Shown one piece after another: positions 48,939-58,763 of a stretch of DNA of 64,000 nt. The position numbers and the translations under genes are program-made. Position 1 is the stretch's first letter. Each line of letters begins with the position of its first letter. Source of the stretch: Emiliania huxleyi CCMP1516 (taxonomy: Eukaryota; Haptophyta; Isochrysidales; Noelaerhabdaceae). The stretch is taken from assembly GCF_000372725.1 (NCBI RefSeq), contig NW_005200417.1, positions 594,105 through 658,104 of the forward strand, read 5' to 3'. The notes under the pieces were generated by a model. It was not told the origin of the DNA and ran no database searches. It saw only the letters and a list, made by a program, of their open reading frames with translations.

Positions 48939-50513
48939 ATGCTCGCTCTCCTGTGCGCGCTGCCAGCCTGGCGCGCTTTGCCGGCGCGCTCGCTCTGCGA
49001 TGCCGCGAGAGCACAGCAGGAGAGGCTTGAGCCGTACGTGCGGGGTGTCATGCAGGGCGCCCAGATGGAGCACATTCGTGCCGCCGTGGGGCGTCTGGAA
49101 TTGGTGCGTTCCCACCTATTGCCAAGCGCGTTCGGCCCCAACCACGTGCTCCACCACAAGCAGCGCGACCCAACCCGCGTGGTTCGCATGGATCTGCCAG
49201 CGGCGGTGCTAGAGACCATGCTGGCTGACGCACGTAGGGTGCTAGCCATCCAAGAGCGGGTCCGGCTGCTGTTTGGCGATGCAAACGTCTCTGGTTACAC
49301 CTCGCTCTCCCTCGAGTTTGAGAACGCCGTGCTCTTCTACGAGGGCTGCCATGAGTTCTGGAGAGCCAATGAAGCGCGCGTGCGGCGTGAATTTCCCGAG
49401 CTGGCGAGCTGCCACTGCAACATTTTCACCGTGAGCCAAGGCAGCAGCGAGCCGTATGGCCTTCATCACGCCACTGCCCTGGGCCACCTCTTGCGTGGAC
49501 TCCATCGGCGTGGGTGGCTGGCCCCCGAGTTGCACAAGTCCTTCCACACGGCGGTCACTACTGTCGACCACGGCGGGTTCCCGTTCACTGTGTTCGAGGA
49601 GCACATCCCAGAGAGCATTGATCCTCTTGCGGCCCTTCAGCAGCTGCGCGCGAACCACTCAGGCGCCATCGCGGGCGAGACAGAATCACTACTGCTCACC
49701 GCGGTCTCCGCGTTCAACAAATTCACGCGCTATCCTCTCATCCCCGAGTCTCGCCGGCGGACAATGATGGACTACGTCAACTCTGTCTTCTTCGGGACCC
49801 TCGCGTGTCACGGTGCCCGGGATCTCGGCAACGGCACATACTGGGAGCTCGAGCCGGGCGAGGCGCTGCACTTCAACAACTGGCGGTTGCACTCTGACCA
49901 TGCCTTTGGTTCGCACCTGCAGCCGCGCGTGACCGCCGACTTGCGCTGCTTCTCGCCAATGGTCGTGCCGTGGCCGTTTCGGGACATGGGCGAGCTGAAC
50001 GGCGCGTACCAGTGTGCGGAGGAGAACGAGATATCGCGCACGGGCGAATGTTTGCTTCGCCTCTTCAACTATGGCAGCGTCGGCGACTTTTATCGCACCG
50101 TCTTTGGCGAGAAGGTGCCGCAGCACTCGTTGAGCTACGTGGTGGGCTCGTTGTTTCTGCACTACTTTGCAGATCACGACTACAACCTGCTCGCTGCACC
50201 GGGCATGCGTCGCCACTACGAGCGAGTGAGACGAATGTACGACTCGAATTCGCTCAACTTTTCTGCCTTTTCGCAGTGCGCCGCCACCTTTGGCAGCGAG
50301 CGAGCTCGGTGCCCTCTGCCTCTCTCCTCACGTGCCATCGGAAAGATCAAGCTTGCGGTCGTGGTCTTGCGCTTGGTTCTTGGCGATGTTGTTGCGACCG
50401 CCGCGGTCCTGGTAAGCTGCTCTATCCCCATTCTTGGGTTTGTGAGCGCTTGGTCCAGCTGGCGCGCACGAGGGGCTCGGCGGGGAGGCAGTCTCGCAAA
50501 GAAGCGTGCCTGA
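48939..50513 (+). CDS. Unrecognised 524-aa protein with C-terminal membrane segment
   Basis: A single exon from ATG 48939. It begins with a hydrophobic leader (MLALLCALPAWRALPARSLC) that looks like a signal peptide. The body has ordinary globular composition with evenly spread aromatic and Cys residues. Segments such as GYTSLSLEFENAVLFYEGCH, FTVFEEHIPESID, and EALHFNNWRLHSDHAFG then TADLRCFSP may be active-site strands. The last pattern (W.LH.D...R.T.DLR) is reminiscent of non-haem iron oxygenases, but I cannot confirm it. A strong hydrophobic stretch near the C-terminus (VATAAVLVSCSIPILGFVSA) is followed by a basic tail, suggesting membrane anchoring. It is clearly a real gene: long frame, mixed composition, intact. 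Function unknown. Confidence 0.7.
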   Translation: MLALLCALPAWRALPARSLCDAARAQQERLEPYVRGVMQGAQMEHIRAAVGRLELVRSHLLPSAFGPNHVLHHKQRDPTRVVRMDLPAAVLETMLADARRVLAIQERVRLLFGDANVSGYTSLSLEFENAVLFYEGCHEFWRANEARVRREFPELASCHCNIFTVSQGSSEPYGLHHATALGHLLRGLHRRGWLAPELHKSFHTAVTTVDHGGFPFTVFEEHIPESIDPLAALQQLRANHSGAIAGETESLLLTAVSAFNKFTRYPLIPESRRRTMMDYVNSVFFGTLACHGARDLGNGTYWELEPGEALHFNNWRLHSDHAFGSHLQPRVTADLRCFSPMVVPWPFRDMGELNGAYQCAEENEISRTGECLLRLFNYGSVGDFYRTVFGEKVPQHSLSYVVGSLFLHYFADHDYNLLAAPGMRRHYERVRRMYDSNSLNFSAFSQCAATFGSERARCPLPLSSRAIGKIKLAVVVLRLVLGDVVATAAVLVSCSIPILGFVSAWSSWRARGARRGGSLAKKRA

Positions 50514-51110
50514 ACCTTTTCTGCCACGTGCTCATCCGTCATCACACCCTCGCCTCGCCACACCTCGCCGCCTCCCCCTCTCTGTCGCCCGCACCGCCGC
50601 CACCCTCCACCTCTCGCCCCCCCCCCCCACCTTCTTTATCTATTTCACCTCTCTTCCATCCTTTTTCATTATTATTTCTCAATTTACATTTATTTTATTA
50701 TAAATCTTATTCCTTTTTTCTATTTTTCTCTCTACTACTCATAACTTTTCTAACTCTTCATCTCATTTNNNNNNNNNNNNNNNNNNNNNNNNNNNNNNNN
50801 NNNNNNNNNNNNNNNNNNNNNNNNNNNNNNNNNNNNNNNNNNNNNNNNNNNNNNNNNNNNNNNNNNNNTCACCCTAGCTCACCTGCTCGCGCCGCCGCCG
50901 CCGCCCTCCACCTCGCCCACGCCGCCGCTCCACCCTCCACCTCGCCCACGCCGCCGCCGCCGCTCACTGACTGCCACCTCGCCCACGCCGCCGCTCTCCA
51001 CCCTCCACCTGACCTCGCCCACGCCGCCGCCGCCGCCGCCGCTCACGCCGCCGCCACCCCTCACGCTGCCGCCACCCTCCTCCCCCTCCCTCGCCACCTG
51101 CCTGCCACCT
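50514..51110. other. Low-complexity DNA around an assembly gap
   Basis: Pyrimidine-rich and AT-rich sequence (50560-50768), the gap, then CACCTCGCCCACGCCGCCGC-type short tandem repeats. No gene. Confidence 0.6.
50769..50868. other. Assembly gap (100 N)
   Basis: Exactly 100 N, of unknown real size, flanked by simple sequence on both sides. Confidence 0.99.
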
Positions 51111-51114
51111 GCCT

Positions 51115-51969
51115 GCCTGCCTCTCGCCGGAGCTGCCTGCGCTGCTCGTCTCGGGCGCCTCCCACCACGCTTGGACGCACCCGTCGCTGCCCACCGACCA
51201 GCCTTCGGTGGAGTTGCAGCGCGCAAGGCGGTCCGGAGGCAGCTGGCGGTTTGGCTCGGCCTCTAGGGCGAGCGAGCGAGGCAACAGCTCGCTCTCCTTT
51301 CGCTGCGCGTGTATGTGTGGGCGGCCCCTGGTCGCGCGGCAGCTCTCCCGCGCCGCTGACGCCCGCGCCGATCGCGGGCCTCTCGCCAGAGCAGCTGTGC
51401 GTCATCGCGTGCTGCAAGTTTGGGGCGCCTTGCCTCACGTGCTGCTGCATCGGCAGGCTCTGCTCCAGGTCCTCTACGGGGTCTTTGGAGGGGAGGCGGC
51501 CGCGTGCTTCACGCCCAGCTTCGCCGCGGCCTCGATGCGCGACTGGTGCGCGTACGGGCCGGGGCCGGTGTCCTCGTGCAACAAGCTCTTCGGCACGGCC
51601 GACGGCGAGACTCTCGCGGGCATCCGCTGGCTGCAGGAGCACCAGCAGGAGCGCTTCGCAACGTACGGTCTGGATTTCCCGTACCTTCAGCAGGCGGACG
51701 GCACGCCGCGGCTACTTGCCGCGTGCGACCTCGAGCACTCGCTCTGCTACTTTTCGCGCTACCTCAGCGCGCGCGCGAGCCTCGGCGCCGCCGGCGCGGA
51801 GGCCCTCAGCCGCGCGATGCCGGCGGGCTTCCGGCTCTATCGTATCGGCAAGCTGCAGGGCCTGGGCGCCGCCAGGGTCTGGGAAGACTTTGACGCGCAT
51901 CGCGCTGCTGGTGCGGGAGGGGCTTTGGGCGCAGGCCCGACGACGGCCGACAAGTCGCGGCACTACTGA
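51115..51969 (+). CDS. Unrecognised protein, probably 5'-incomplete because of the gap
   Basis: An open frame to the stop at 51967-51969. The reading is already open before the first start codon (ELPALLVSGASHHAWTHPSL upstream of 51208), so an exon or the gap lies 5'. The middle has globular, Cys-containing sequence (ACFTPSFAAASMRDWCAYGP, GPVSSCNKLFGTADGETLAG, RWLQEHQQERFATYGLDFPY). The last part, GFRLYRIGKLQGLGAARVWE, is basic. No family recognised. The frame before about 51430 could be an intron read through, since another frame also looks coding-like there (SPEQLCVIACCKFGAPCLTC). Confidence 0.45.
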   Translation, partial: ACLSPELPALLVSGASHHAWTHPSLPTDQPSVELQRARRSGGSWRFGSASRASERGNSSLSFRCACMCGRPLVARQLSRAADARADRGPLARAAVRHRVLQVWGALPHVLLHRQALLQVLYGVFGGEAAACFTPSFAAASMRDWCAYGPGPVSSCNKLFGTADGETLAGIRWLQEHQQERFATYGLDFPYLQQADGTPRLLAACDLEHSLCYFSRYLSARASLGAAGAEALSRAMPAGFRLYRIGKLQGLGAARVWEDFDAHRAAGAGGALGAGPTTADKSRHY

Positions 51970-52355
51970 TGCGCTCGCGCAGTTCGCGACGCGCGCTGCC
52001 CGGTGGAGCGCTGGAGGGCGCTGGAGGGCACGTGCCAGACGCCACATTACCCCACATATCAGATACGCCCACGCCGCGCAGAGCGCCGCGAGAGAGCCAC
52101 ATCCAGACGGCGAGTCTTCCACACATCCATGACAAAACATTTGGGCAATATACAAAACTCGTAACGTAGAGTCCTTACGTATACTAGCTTCTACCGCGGC
52201 CGACGGCGCCCAGGCGCCAGGGCTCAGCTGACACGTGACAGAGACGTGACTCGTGAGAGCCGCGCGTGGTGTGTGCAGACGGAACCACGGAAAGCGCAGC
52301 GGGCAGAAATCTATGCAGGTATTGGCGCGGTGCGCGCATTCACAAAGGGGCCGCA

Positions 52356-54030
52356 TCAGTCCGCTGCCGCGCGCAGTGCCCCCTTCTTAAGCTCCGCCAC
52401 CTGGTCGAGCGCGTCGCCGAGCAGCCCCTTGGCCACGCCCAAGTCGCGCAGCTGCTCCACGCCGCCGCTCGCCCGCACCTCGGCGGCGTGGTCGGCCACG
52501 AAGCGGCGGCACTGCGCGAGGAGCCGCCCGTCGCCCGTCGTGTGCGCCGCCTCGAGCAGCGGCACGGCGGTCGCCAGCGCGACGCTCTCCTGCAGCGCCT
52601 GCGCGCAGAGCAGCTCGAGGCGCGGCACCTGGTACATCTGCGCCAGCTCCCGCAGGTCGAGCGCGCGCTGCGCCCTGCCGCCCTCCTCCTCGCCGAGGTC
52701 GAACTTGTCGGAGAGGAGGTAGTCGACGAGGGCGGTGAAGCTGGCGAGGTCGGTGTGGGACACCGTGACCTCGGCGGCGTCGCGCTCCTTCATGCCGATG
52801 CCAAACATGGTCCGAAAGACCGGGGACCGGGCGCAGAGGTTGTTCTTGCTCACGTTCTCGATGCGCTCCTCGTCGTCGCCGACCAGGAAGGTGACTTTCC
52901 CCTCTGGCAGGGAGGCGTCGCCCCGCGTCGTTGCGAAGTCGGCTGCAAGGGTCGAAGGCGGAACGACGATCGGGGCAAAGGAGGGAGGCGGAGGAGGCGC
53001 CGCCACGCAGACCTGGCGGAGGCCACCGTCCGAACCGACCAACAGCGTGCTGCCGTCCGGGCTGAGGGCGACTCCATCTGGGCCGTCGAACTGCGCCGCG
53101 TCGCCCACGCCGTCAGCGCTGCCCTCTGTGCCGCTGCCCGCGAGGGTCGTCACCTCGCCAGTCGCCACCTCGACCTGCCGGATCTTGTGGTTGCTATAGT
53201 CCGCCACAAACAGCGCGCTGCCGTCTGGGCTGATGGCGATGCCATTTGGGTAGCAGAACTCTGCCGCGTCGCCCACGCCGTCCGCGTCGCCACCCTCGCC
53301 GCTGCCCGCGATCGTGGTCACCTCTCCCGTCGCCACCGCAACCCGCCGGATCTTGTGGTTGCCTTGGTCTGCCACAAACAGCGCGCCGCCGTCTGGGCTG
53401 ATGGCGATGCCAGCTGGACAGCAGAACTGCGCCGCGTCGCCCAAGCCATCAGCGCTGCCCTTTATGCCGCTGCCCGCGATCGTCGTCACCGCGCCCGTCG
53501 TCACCTCCACCCGCCGGATCTTGTTGTTGCTGAAGTCCGCCACAAACAGCGTGCCGCCGTCGCGGCTTATGGCGACGCCAGATGGGTTGTAGAACTCCGC
53601 CGCGTCGCCCGCGCCATCCGCGTCGCCCTCCTCGCCGCTGCCCGCTAGCGTGGCCATCTCGCCCGTCGCCACCTCCACCCGCCGGATCTCGTGGCTGTTC
53701 GCAGTCTGCCACAAACGCTGCGCTCCCGTCTGGGCTGGCAGCAATGCTGTTGACTTCACTTGCCGGCAAGGCTGCTACGCGGCGCACGCGCCCGGCCGCC
53801 GAGACCTGCTGCAGCGAGTCCTTGGTCGAGACGAACCAGGCGCCCGCGTGGTCGCTCGCAACGCCAACCGTCCCGAGTGATAGAGGGCCGTCCTCGCCCT
53901 CGAGCGCCAGCGTGGCGACCTGGCCGACGACGCGCGCGCCAAAGATGGGCGCCTCGAAGCCATCCGCGACCGGCACGGGCTCGTCCTCACCGACGCCGCC
54001 GCCGGTGCGGGCGCGCTTGCGGGCCGCCAT
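52356..54030 (-). CDS. NHL-repeat plus BTB/POZ domain protein, one frame break
   Basis: From ATG 54030 (MAARKRARTGGGVGEDEPVP) the protein runs into at least five NHL beta-propeller repeats of the type GVAISPDGSALFVADYSNHK-IRRVEV...TLAGSG (about 53760-53040). A Pro linker and a BTB/POZ domain follow: ASLPEGKVTFLVGDDEERIE, CARSPVFRTMFGIGMKE and LDLRELAQMYQVPRLELLCA (about 52960-52600). A helical tail (52600-52356) resembles BACK. BTB proteins often serve as Cullin-3 adaptors, so the NHL propeller may recruit a substrate; that is inference. Near 53705, inside a repeat, the frame changes by one base between FVADC and SHEIRRVEV. This is either an indel error or a real lesion. The downstream frame is open to 53759. 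This domain pairing is common in protists with expanded BTB families. Confidence 0.75.
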
Positions 54031-54764
54031 TTTGCCGCGCGAATTGATGCTGGATTCGGGACACGTGCTTGTGGGGTAGACGTGCACTGTCTCGCGTCCA
54101 CCCATACCGCGCTGGTGTCCAGTCCGAGCCTGGCTGTTTTTCGCCTTCCTACATACATACATACCTACTACCAACCATCGATTACTGACGTATTTACGCG
54201 TACCCCATCAACGGCGTCGCGCAGAAGCGCGCTCCCTGTACACGGCGCTGCGCTGTCACACTTTGCACGCTGCTCTCATTGGTGCCAAGCGGCGAGCGAT
54301 CGCAGGGCGCGGGGCGCTGCCCCTCACTCATGCCACCTCCGCCCGGACCTTCTCGAGCTCCACGTCGCGCGCCGCCACCGTCCCCTTCAGCTCCGCCACC
54401 CGTGGACCTCGCCTCCAGTGGGCTCACCAAGTGCGGGTGCTGCGCCCAGATTTGCTGCCTCATCCCCAACAAACTTCCGGATGGCTCGGGTGGCAACGGG
54501 ACGCGGCCCTCCGTACACGGAAACAGGATACTGAAGGCATTCCCGAACCCAAAACAGGATACTGAGGGCAGATATGAGCTCAGCTCAGTGAGATCTAGCA
54601 GCACATCCCTCAGTATCCAGAATAGTCAAGTCTGAAAAAAGTCGGTCCGACCGCGCGGAGCGGTCTGGGTGTCTGCAGAGCTTCCGCCCGGGCCCGCCGG
54701 GTCCTCTCGCGGCGGCATGAAGGGAGCCTCAATCCTGGGGGGGGGGGGGGGGGGGGCACTGATA
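54031..54764. other. Intergenic, no supported gene
   Basis: It contains TACA repeats near 54150, a duplicated CCGAACCCAAAACAGGATAC-like motif near 54525-54565 and a long G run at 54739-54755. No coding sequence. Confidence 0.4.
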
Positions 54765-55806
54765 CTAGGCGCCCGCCGCGGCGGTGTGATGGCCGGGATC
54801 AACCACCTGCACTCGGATGAGCCGCAGCCTAATCTCTGCCGTCGCTGCAGCAGGCAGCAGCTTGCCAAAGGAGCTGCCGGTCGTCGACTTGCCGTTGACC
54901 TCGGCGATGAAGTCGCCCACGCAAAGCCCGGCGATGTCGCAAGCACCACCCTCGACCACGTTGGTGATTTGGTGGTTGTCGGGGTCGACAGAGATTCCAA
55001 GCGTCCCGCCCTTGCGTCTGAGCGTCACCGTCAGGGCGCGCTTCTTCGCGCCAGAGGAGCCGCCAGCCTCGTCGTCGGCGGTACTCCGCGCCCGCTTGCG
55101 GTGGGGAGTAGAGTCCGCGGCCGGCGTGATCACTTTAAGCGCCTCGTCAAACTTCCAGCCGGCCTGTGGATCGCGCGGCACATAGACTCCTTCGTCGGTG
55201 GGGAGGTTGAGGTCGAGGAGGCCGAGCACCGACTCCATGTGGTACGGGGCGGAATCGTCGACGTTGTACTTGAAGGAGTAGTCGCCGTCCGCGCCCGACT
55301 TGGCGTAGAAGTTGCAGTGGATCTTATAGTTGGCTGCCTTAGCTTCGTCGAACGGCACGGGGAGATAGGTCCGCACGTAGCTCCCCCTCTTGCCGCCCGA
55401 CTTGCAGAGCATCTGCTGCACGCGGCCGCACCACCAGTCGAACCTACCCGCGCTGTCGTACGTGGCGATCACAACGTTCGTGCCGTTTTCGAGCATTGGT
55501 GTTGCACTTGTGAGCGGCGACTCCGTCGGCGGGTCGGCGGCGGGCGCCGCGGACGCGGCGGTGTCAGAAGCGGCGGGGCCGGTGCCAGTGGCAGCGGCGC
55601 CGGGCGCAAGGCCGGCGGGGCCGGTGGCAGCGACGCCGGACGCAAGGCCAGCTGCGGCGGGCGCAGGGGGGAGGGCGGCAGAGGCGCGGTCGCGGTCGAG
55701 GTCGAGCTTGGCCTGCTTGGCAGCGGCCGTGATCTTCTCTAGGCGCGACGTCGGTAGCTGCTTGCCGGCACCTGGCTGCTTGCGCTCAAAGAGGTAGGTG
55801 GCTCTT
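54765..55806 (-). CDS. PDZ-domain protein with basic linker, 5' end unresolved
   Basis: The open frame runs from about 55806; the first ATG inside it is at 55496 (MLENGTNVVIATYDSAGRFD). Because upstream sequence is clearly coding-like in the same frame (LFERKQPGAGKQLPTSRLEK), an earlier exon is likely. After an Ala/Pro linker, residues about 1-125 from Met55496 form an unrecognised domain (DWWCGRVQQM, SYVRTYLPVPFDEAK, YHMESVLGLLDLNLP). A nuclear-signal-like HRKRARSTAD follows, then a PDZ domain at about 150-225: RRKGGTLGISVDPDNHQITN is the carboxylate loop with strand, then GLCVGDFIAEVNGKS. PDZ domains bind C-terminal peptides. The WW-x-G-x-V first domain is one I have seen in repeated haptophyte proteins, so this may belong to an expanded family. 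Function unknown. Confidence 0.65.
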
Positions 55807-55869
55807 GCCGCCCCGAGTCACGGTCATCATCAGCGATATGGCCGTCGCCTATTGCCACGCACACCGCGC

Positions 55870-55985
55870 GTGGTAGATCGGATCACGTATTATTAAGCTC
55901 GTAATAAAATGAACAATTAATCAATAATATAATTAATAGTCAGTTTCGCGCACCTAAGCTTGCAATTACAACTCTCTAAAAATGA
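55870..55985. other. AT-rich island
   Basis: A sharply AT-rich stretch (ATTAATCAATAATATAATTA core at about 55912-55935) in otherwise GC-rich DNA. It could be a promoter, replication or matrix-attachment feature, or the edge of inserted DNA. Confidence 0.5.
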
Positions 55986-55988
55986 ATG

Positions 55989-56560
55989 TTAGGGGCATAG
56001 AGGCACTCGAGCTGACCGAAGGGGGGGGTCGTCCTCGTCGTCCTCGTCGACCAGGTCAAGGATCTGCCGCGCCGCCTCCACGTTGTCAGCAGCACGAGCA
56101 GCCGCAGCCGCGTCGCGGTCGCGGTCTGATTGGCCGCTTGGTGCGGGAGCGGGCCTCACGACGTCGCGCCCTCCATCCGGCCCAGCCTCAGCATCCAAAT
56201 CAATGAGCTCTGCCCTGCCGTAATCTTCGTCGGCCTGCGCCGCCTCTTCATCCGCTCTCGCCAGCTCCGCGTCTACCTCTGCTGCTGATGGCTGTCGGCC
56301 AGCCGCACCGCCACCGCTAGCCTCGCCACAGGCCTCCCCAGCCTGGACACCATCGTCACCACCGCTAGTCCCACCACTGCCATCACCACCGCCACCGCCG
56401 TGAACGGCACCAGCTTGGCCACCCTCGCCCCCACCGTCCCCTCCTATTCTCGCGTCCACACCACACCTGGCTCCAACGTGGACACACGCCCATAGCTCTA
56501 CTAGGTCACGCATGGCATCAGCGATCAGAAGTTTTATCTCTGGGCCCCGAAAGGCATCTC
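55989..56560 (-). CDS. Repeat-associated open frame, probable mobile-element exon
   Basis: The minus-strand frame begins at PEIKLLIADAMRDLVELWAC, continues through a Gly/Asp-rich low-complexity part and ends with acidic DLDAEAGPDGGRD ... DLVDEDDEDDPP. Its start region (56443-56548) is shared with the interior of the inverted-repeat element at 31.6 kb, where it reads RPEIKLLMP. It is therefore likely part of a repeated element rather than a unique gene. No catalytic motif visible. Confidence 0.35.
56443..56548 (-). repeat. Second copy of the 31.6-kb element interior
   Basis: About 100 bases including CTCGCGTCC, CACACCTGGCTCCAACGTGG, ACTAGGTCACGCATGGCATC and AGAAGTTTTATCTCTGGGC match the reverse complement of 31635-31737 with small indels. 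Confidence 0.8.
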
Positions 56561-56636
56561 TAGCACACACACACACACACACACAAAACAACACACACCT
56601 GGTCCGCGACACCGCGAGCGCCGTGCAGAGCAGCGA

Positions 56637-56690
56637 ATCCTCGCTACCCAACGCGGCCAAAGGATATCCACCTCGAGAACCTCGAGAGAG
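56637..56690 (-). repeat. Dispersed repeat, copy B (inverted relative to 43310-43362)
   Basis: Contains CGCTACCCAACGCGGCCAAA then GGATATCCACCTCGAGAACC, identical in reverse complement to copy A over about 49 bases. Confidence 0.85.
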
Positions 56691-56811
56691 CAGCGCACGG
56701 CCGGCGCGGAAATTTTTGGGCACTTTTTCGGTGCTGGTAGCCCCCCCAAAACAGGCGCGCGCAGCGCGCCCAGGGGGCGCCGCAGGCGCCCCAAGCGGGC
56801 GCGGAGCGCCG

Positions 56812-56905
56812 CCGCAGGCGGCGGACAGCAGGTGCGCGAAATTAAACGCCATTTTCGGCTCCGCGGTTTTGCCACTAACATTGAAATCCGGTACAAAACG
56901 ACTTA
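56812..56905 (-). repeat. Diverged repeat pair, copy 1 (other copy 57335-57425)
   Basis: Shared blocks are GCGGCGGACAGCAGGTGCGC-GAAAT, a CCATTTT block and a TGGTACAAA block with similar spacing. On the minus strand both copies read FAHLLSAA, so they may derive from the same coding module of an element. Confidence 0.6.
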
Positions 56906-57334
56906 GCCGAAACAACAGACAGACAGACAGAGAGCACACACGTTCGAGACGGGGGTGCGCCGACCACCGTCGCGGACCCAGTAGAGCTAGATGGTCCCAC
57001 ATGATGCGCCCTTAGCCTCTGAGCTCGTCCTAGACGTTTTAGGGAAGCGTGGGCAGACCAGAACGCGGCCACGGCGACGCTCCGAGGCTATCAGCAGCGC
57101 TGGCGGCGATCGTGGCGACGGCGCCTCGCCGCTGCAGCGGCACAGAATCGAGGAAGTGGCGTTGGTGGCAGCATCAATGAGATATGAAGGCGGCCGTAAT
57201 GCTGGTGGCGCCTTCGAGGGCGGCGGGGAGGGCGGTAGCAGCGACGGCGGTCGAGTCATGTGGCAGGGGTGGCAAGATGCAGCAGGGAGGCTTGAGTTAG
57301 CGACGCGGGGCGGTGGCGTGCCAGCAGGTAAGCG

Positions 57335-57425
57335 GCGGCGGCGGAGAGCAGGTGCGCGAAATAAAGGTCAATCTTGAGATATCCATTTTGCACCACCTTT
57401 GGATTTCTGGTACAAATTGACTTGT
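57335..57425 (-). repeat. Diverged repeat pair, copy 2
   Basis: Contains GGCGGAGAGCAGGTGCGCGA, ATATCCATTTTGCACC and TTTCTGGTACAAATTGACTT in the same order as copy 1. Confidence 0.6.
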
Positions 57426-57630
57426 GGATCTTGAAGGCACGCGCAAGAGCGCACCAGGCAAGTTGACTCAACCTCGGATCTCGCTGCCGCTAAGCGTGGC
57501 GTCGATTATCAAACGAGCGGTGACAGTAGCGGTGGCAGCGGCGGCAGCGTCGACAGGAGCACCTACTGCAGTGTCAAATGTGAGCTGGGAGGCGGGAGGC
57601 AGATGCAATAGGAGCGGGAGAGTGAGATCG

Positions 57631-58092
57631 TCAGCCAGCAAGGCAGACCTTTACGGCGCGGCTGCGGGCGCGTTTGCAGTGACATGCGATCCATGTGGCA
57701 GCAAAGGCACGGCGGGAGTAGCGCGTATGCAGGCTGGTGAGCGAGGGTGGCGCGTCGCGAGTGGCGGTGCAGCCAGTCGGTGGCGGGTGCTGGCGACCGG
57801 CAGAGAGATGCAGACGGCGCGAGAGATGACCCTGCGGAGAGGCGAGGTGACGGGCGATCCGCGACGGTGGGAGAGGGCTGAGCATCGCCATGTCTCGCTC
57901 CGGCACCATCTTGCCGAAGCGCAGGCCCGGGAAGGCGGTGTTTTTGATGTAGCGGAGCCGCGCCGTGTCGTGCTTGTTGTACCGCCCTTGGCGGCCGGCG
58001 TAGCGCTGGTGCACACCGTGCAAGATCGACTGCAGCTCGAGCTGGTGGCTGACGATGTCCTCGCCGCTCTGCAGCGCCGGCGACAGGCACAT
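57631..58092 (-). CDS. Hypothetical protein, low confidence
   Basis: A 153-aa frame whose first half has protein-like composition (SGEDIVSHQLELQSILHGVH, YNKHDTARLRYIKNTAFPGL, FGKMVPERDMAML). The second half is Arg/Ser/Pro-rich and looks random, so a splice site may follow about residue 75. It lies divergently next to the nucleotidyltransferase gene. No family recognised. Confidence 0.3.
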   Translation of the reverse strand: MCLSPALQSGEDIVSHQLELQSILHGVHQRYAGRQGRYNKHDTARLRYIKNTAFPGLRFGKMVPERDMAMLSPLPPSRIARHLASPQGHLSRRLHLSAGRQHPPPTGCTATRDAPPSLTSLHTRYSRRAFAATWIACHCKRARSRAVKVCLAG

Positions 58093-58226
58093 GGCGCCAG
58101 CAGAGGAGATCTGCGAACAGGGCGAGTCGACGCTGGCAGGTCAAGCAGCGTCGACTCGCTACCAGCAACGAATGGGTACCAATTTTTGTCGGAAGACTGA
58201 CCTGTTGTGTGTGTAGGTGTACACAC

Positions 58227-58726
58227 ATGGCGCAGCCCGGCGCCGACGACGCCGCGGCGCGGTTCGAGGCCGCCGTGTGTCGGCTCGCGCTGCGGCTGCA
58301 GCCGCCAGCCGAGCTGGACGGCCGCGACGAGCTCGTCCGCCAGCGCATGGAGCGGGCGATGAAGACGCGGTGGCGGAACGCGAGGGTCGCCATCTTTGGC
58401 TCGGCCGGCACGGGGCTCCGCGTGGGCGCCGGCTCGGACGTCGACCTTTGCGTCATCCTTCCCGATGAGCAGCGCGGCGAGCGCGCGCGCGCCCGCCTCG
58501 CAGCGGCCGATGCCGAGCTCGCCGCTGCGGCGATGGCGCACCCGGAGGCTGCGCGGCAGAGCTCGCTCCTCGCGACGGCCGAGCGCGAGGAGCGGATGGT
58601 GGCCTCCGACCTGAAGGCGCAGAAGGAGAAGGCCGCCCGCCTCGCCAAGCGGCTCGCCAAGGAGGGCGGCGGTCACGACAACGAAGCCGACTCGCCGGCT
58701 GCACACGGGGGACCTCCGCCGGCGCC

Positions 58727-58763
<37 letters not shown>

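Noticed and set aside
56991-57377. Plus-strand 128-codon frame
   Set aside because: Gly/Arg-rich, overlaps repeat modules readable on both strands, no conserved feature.
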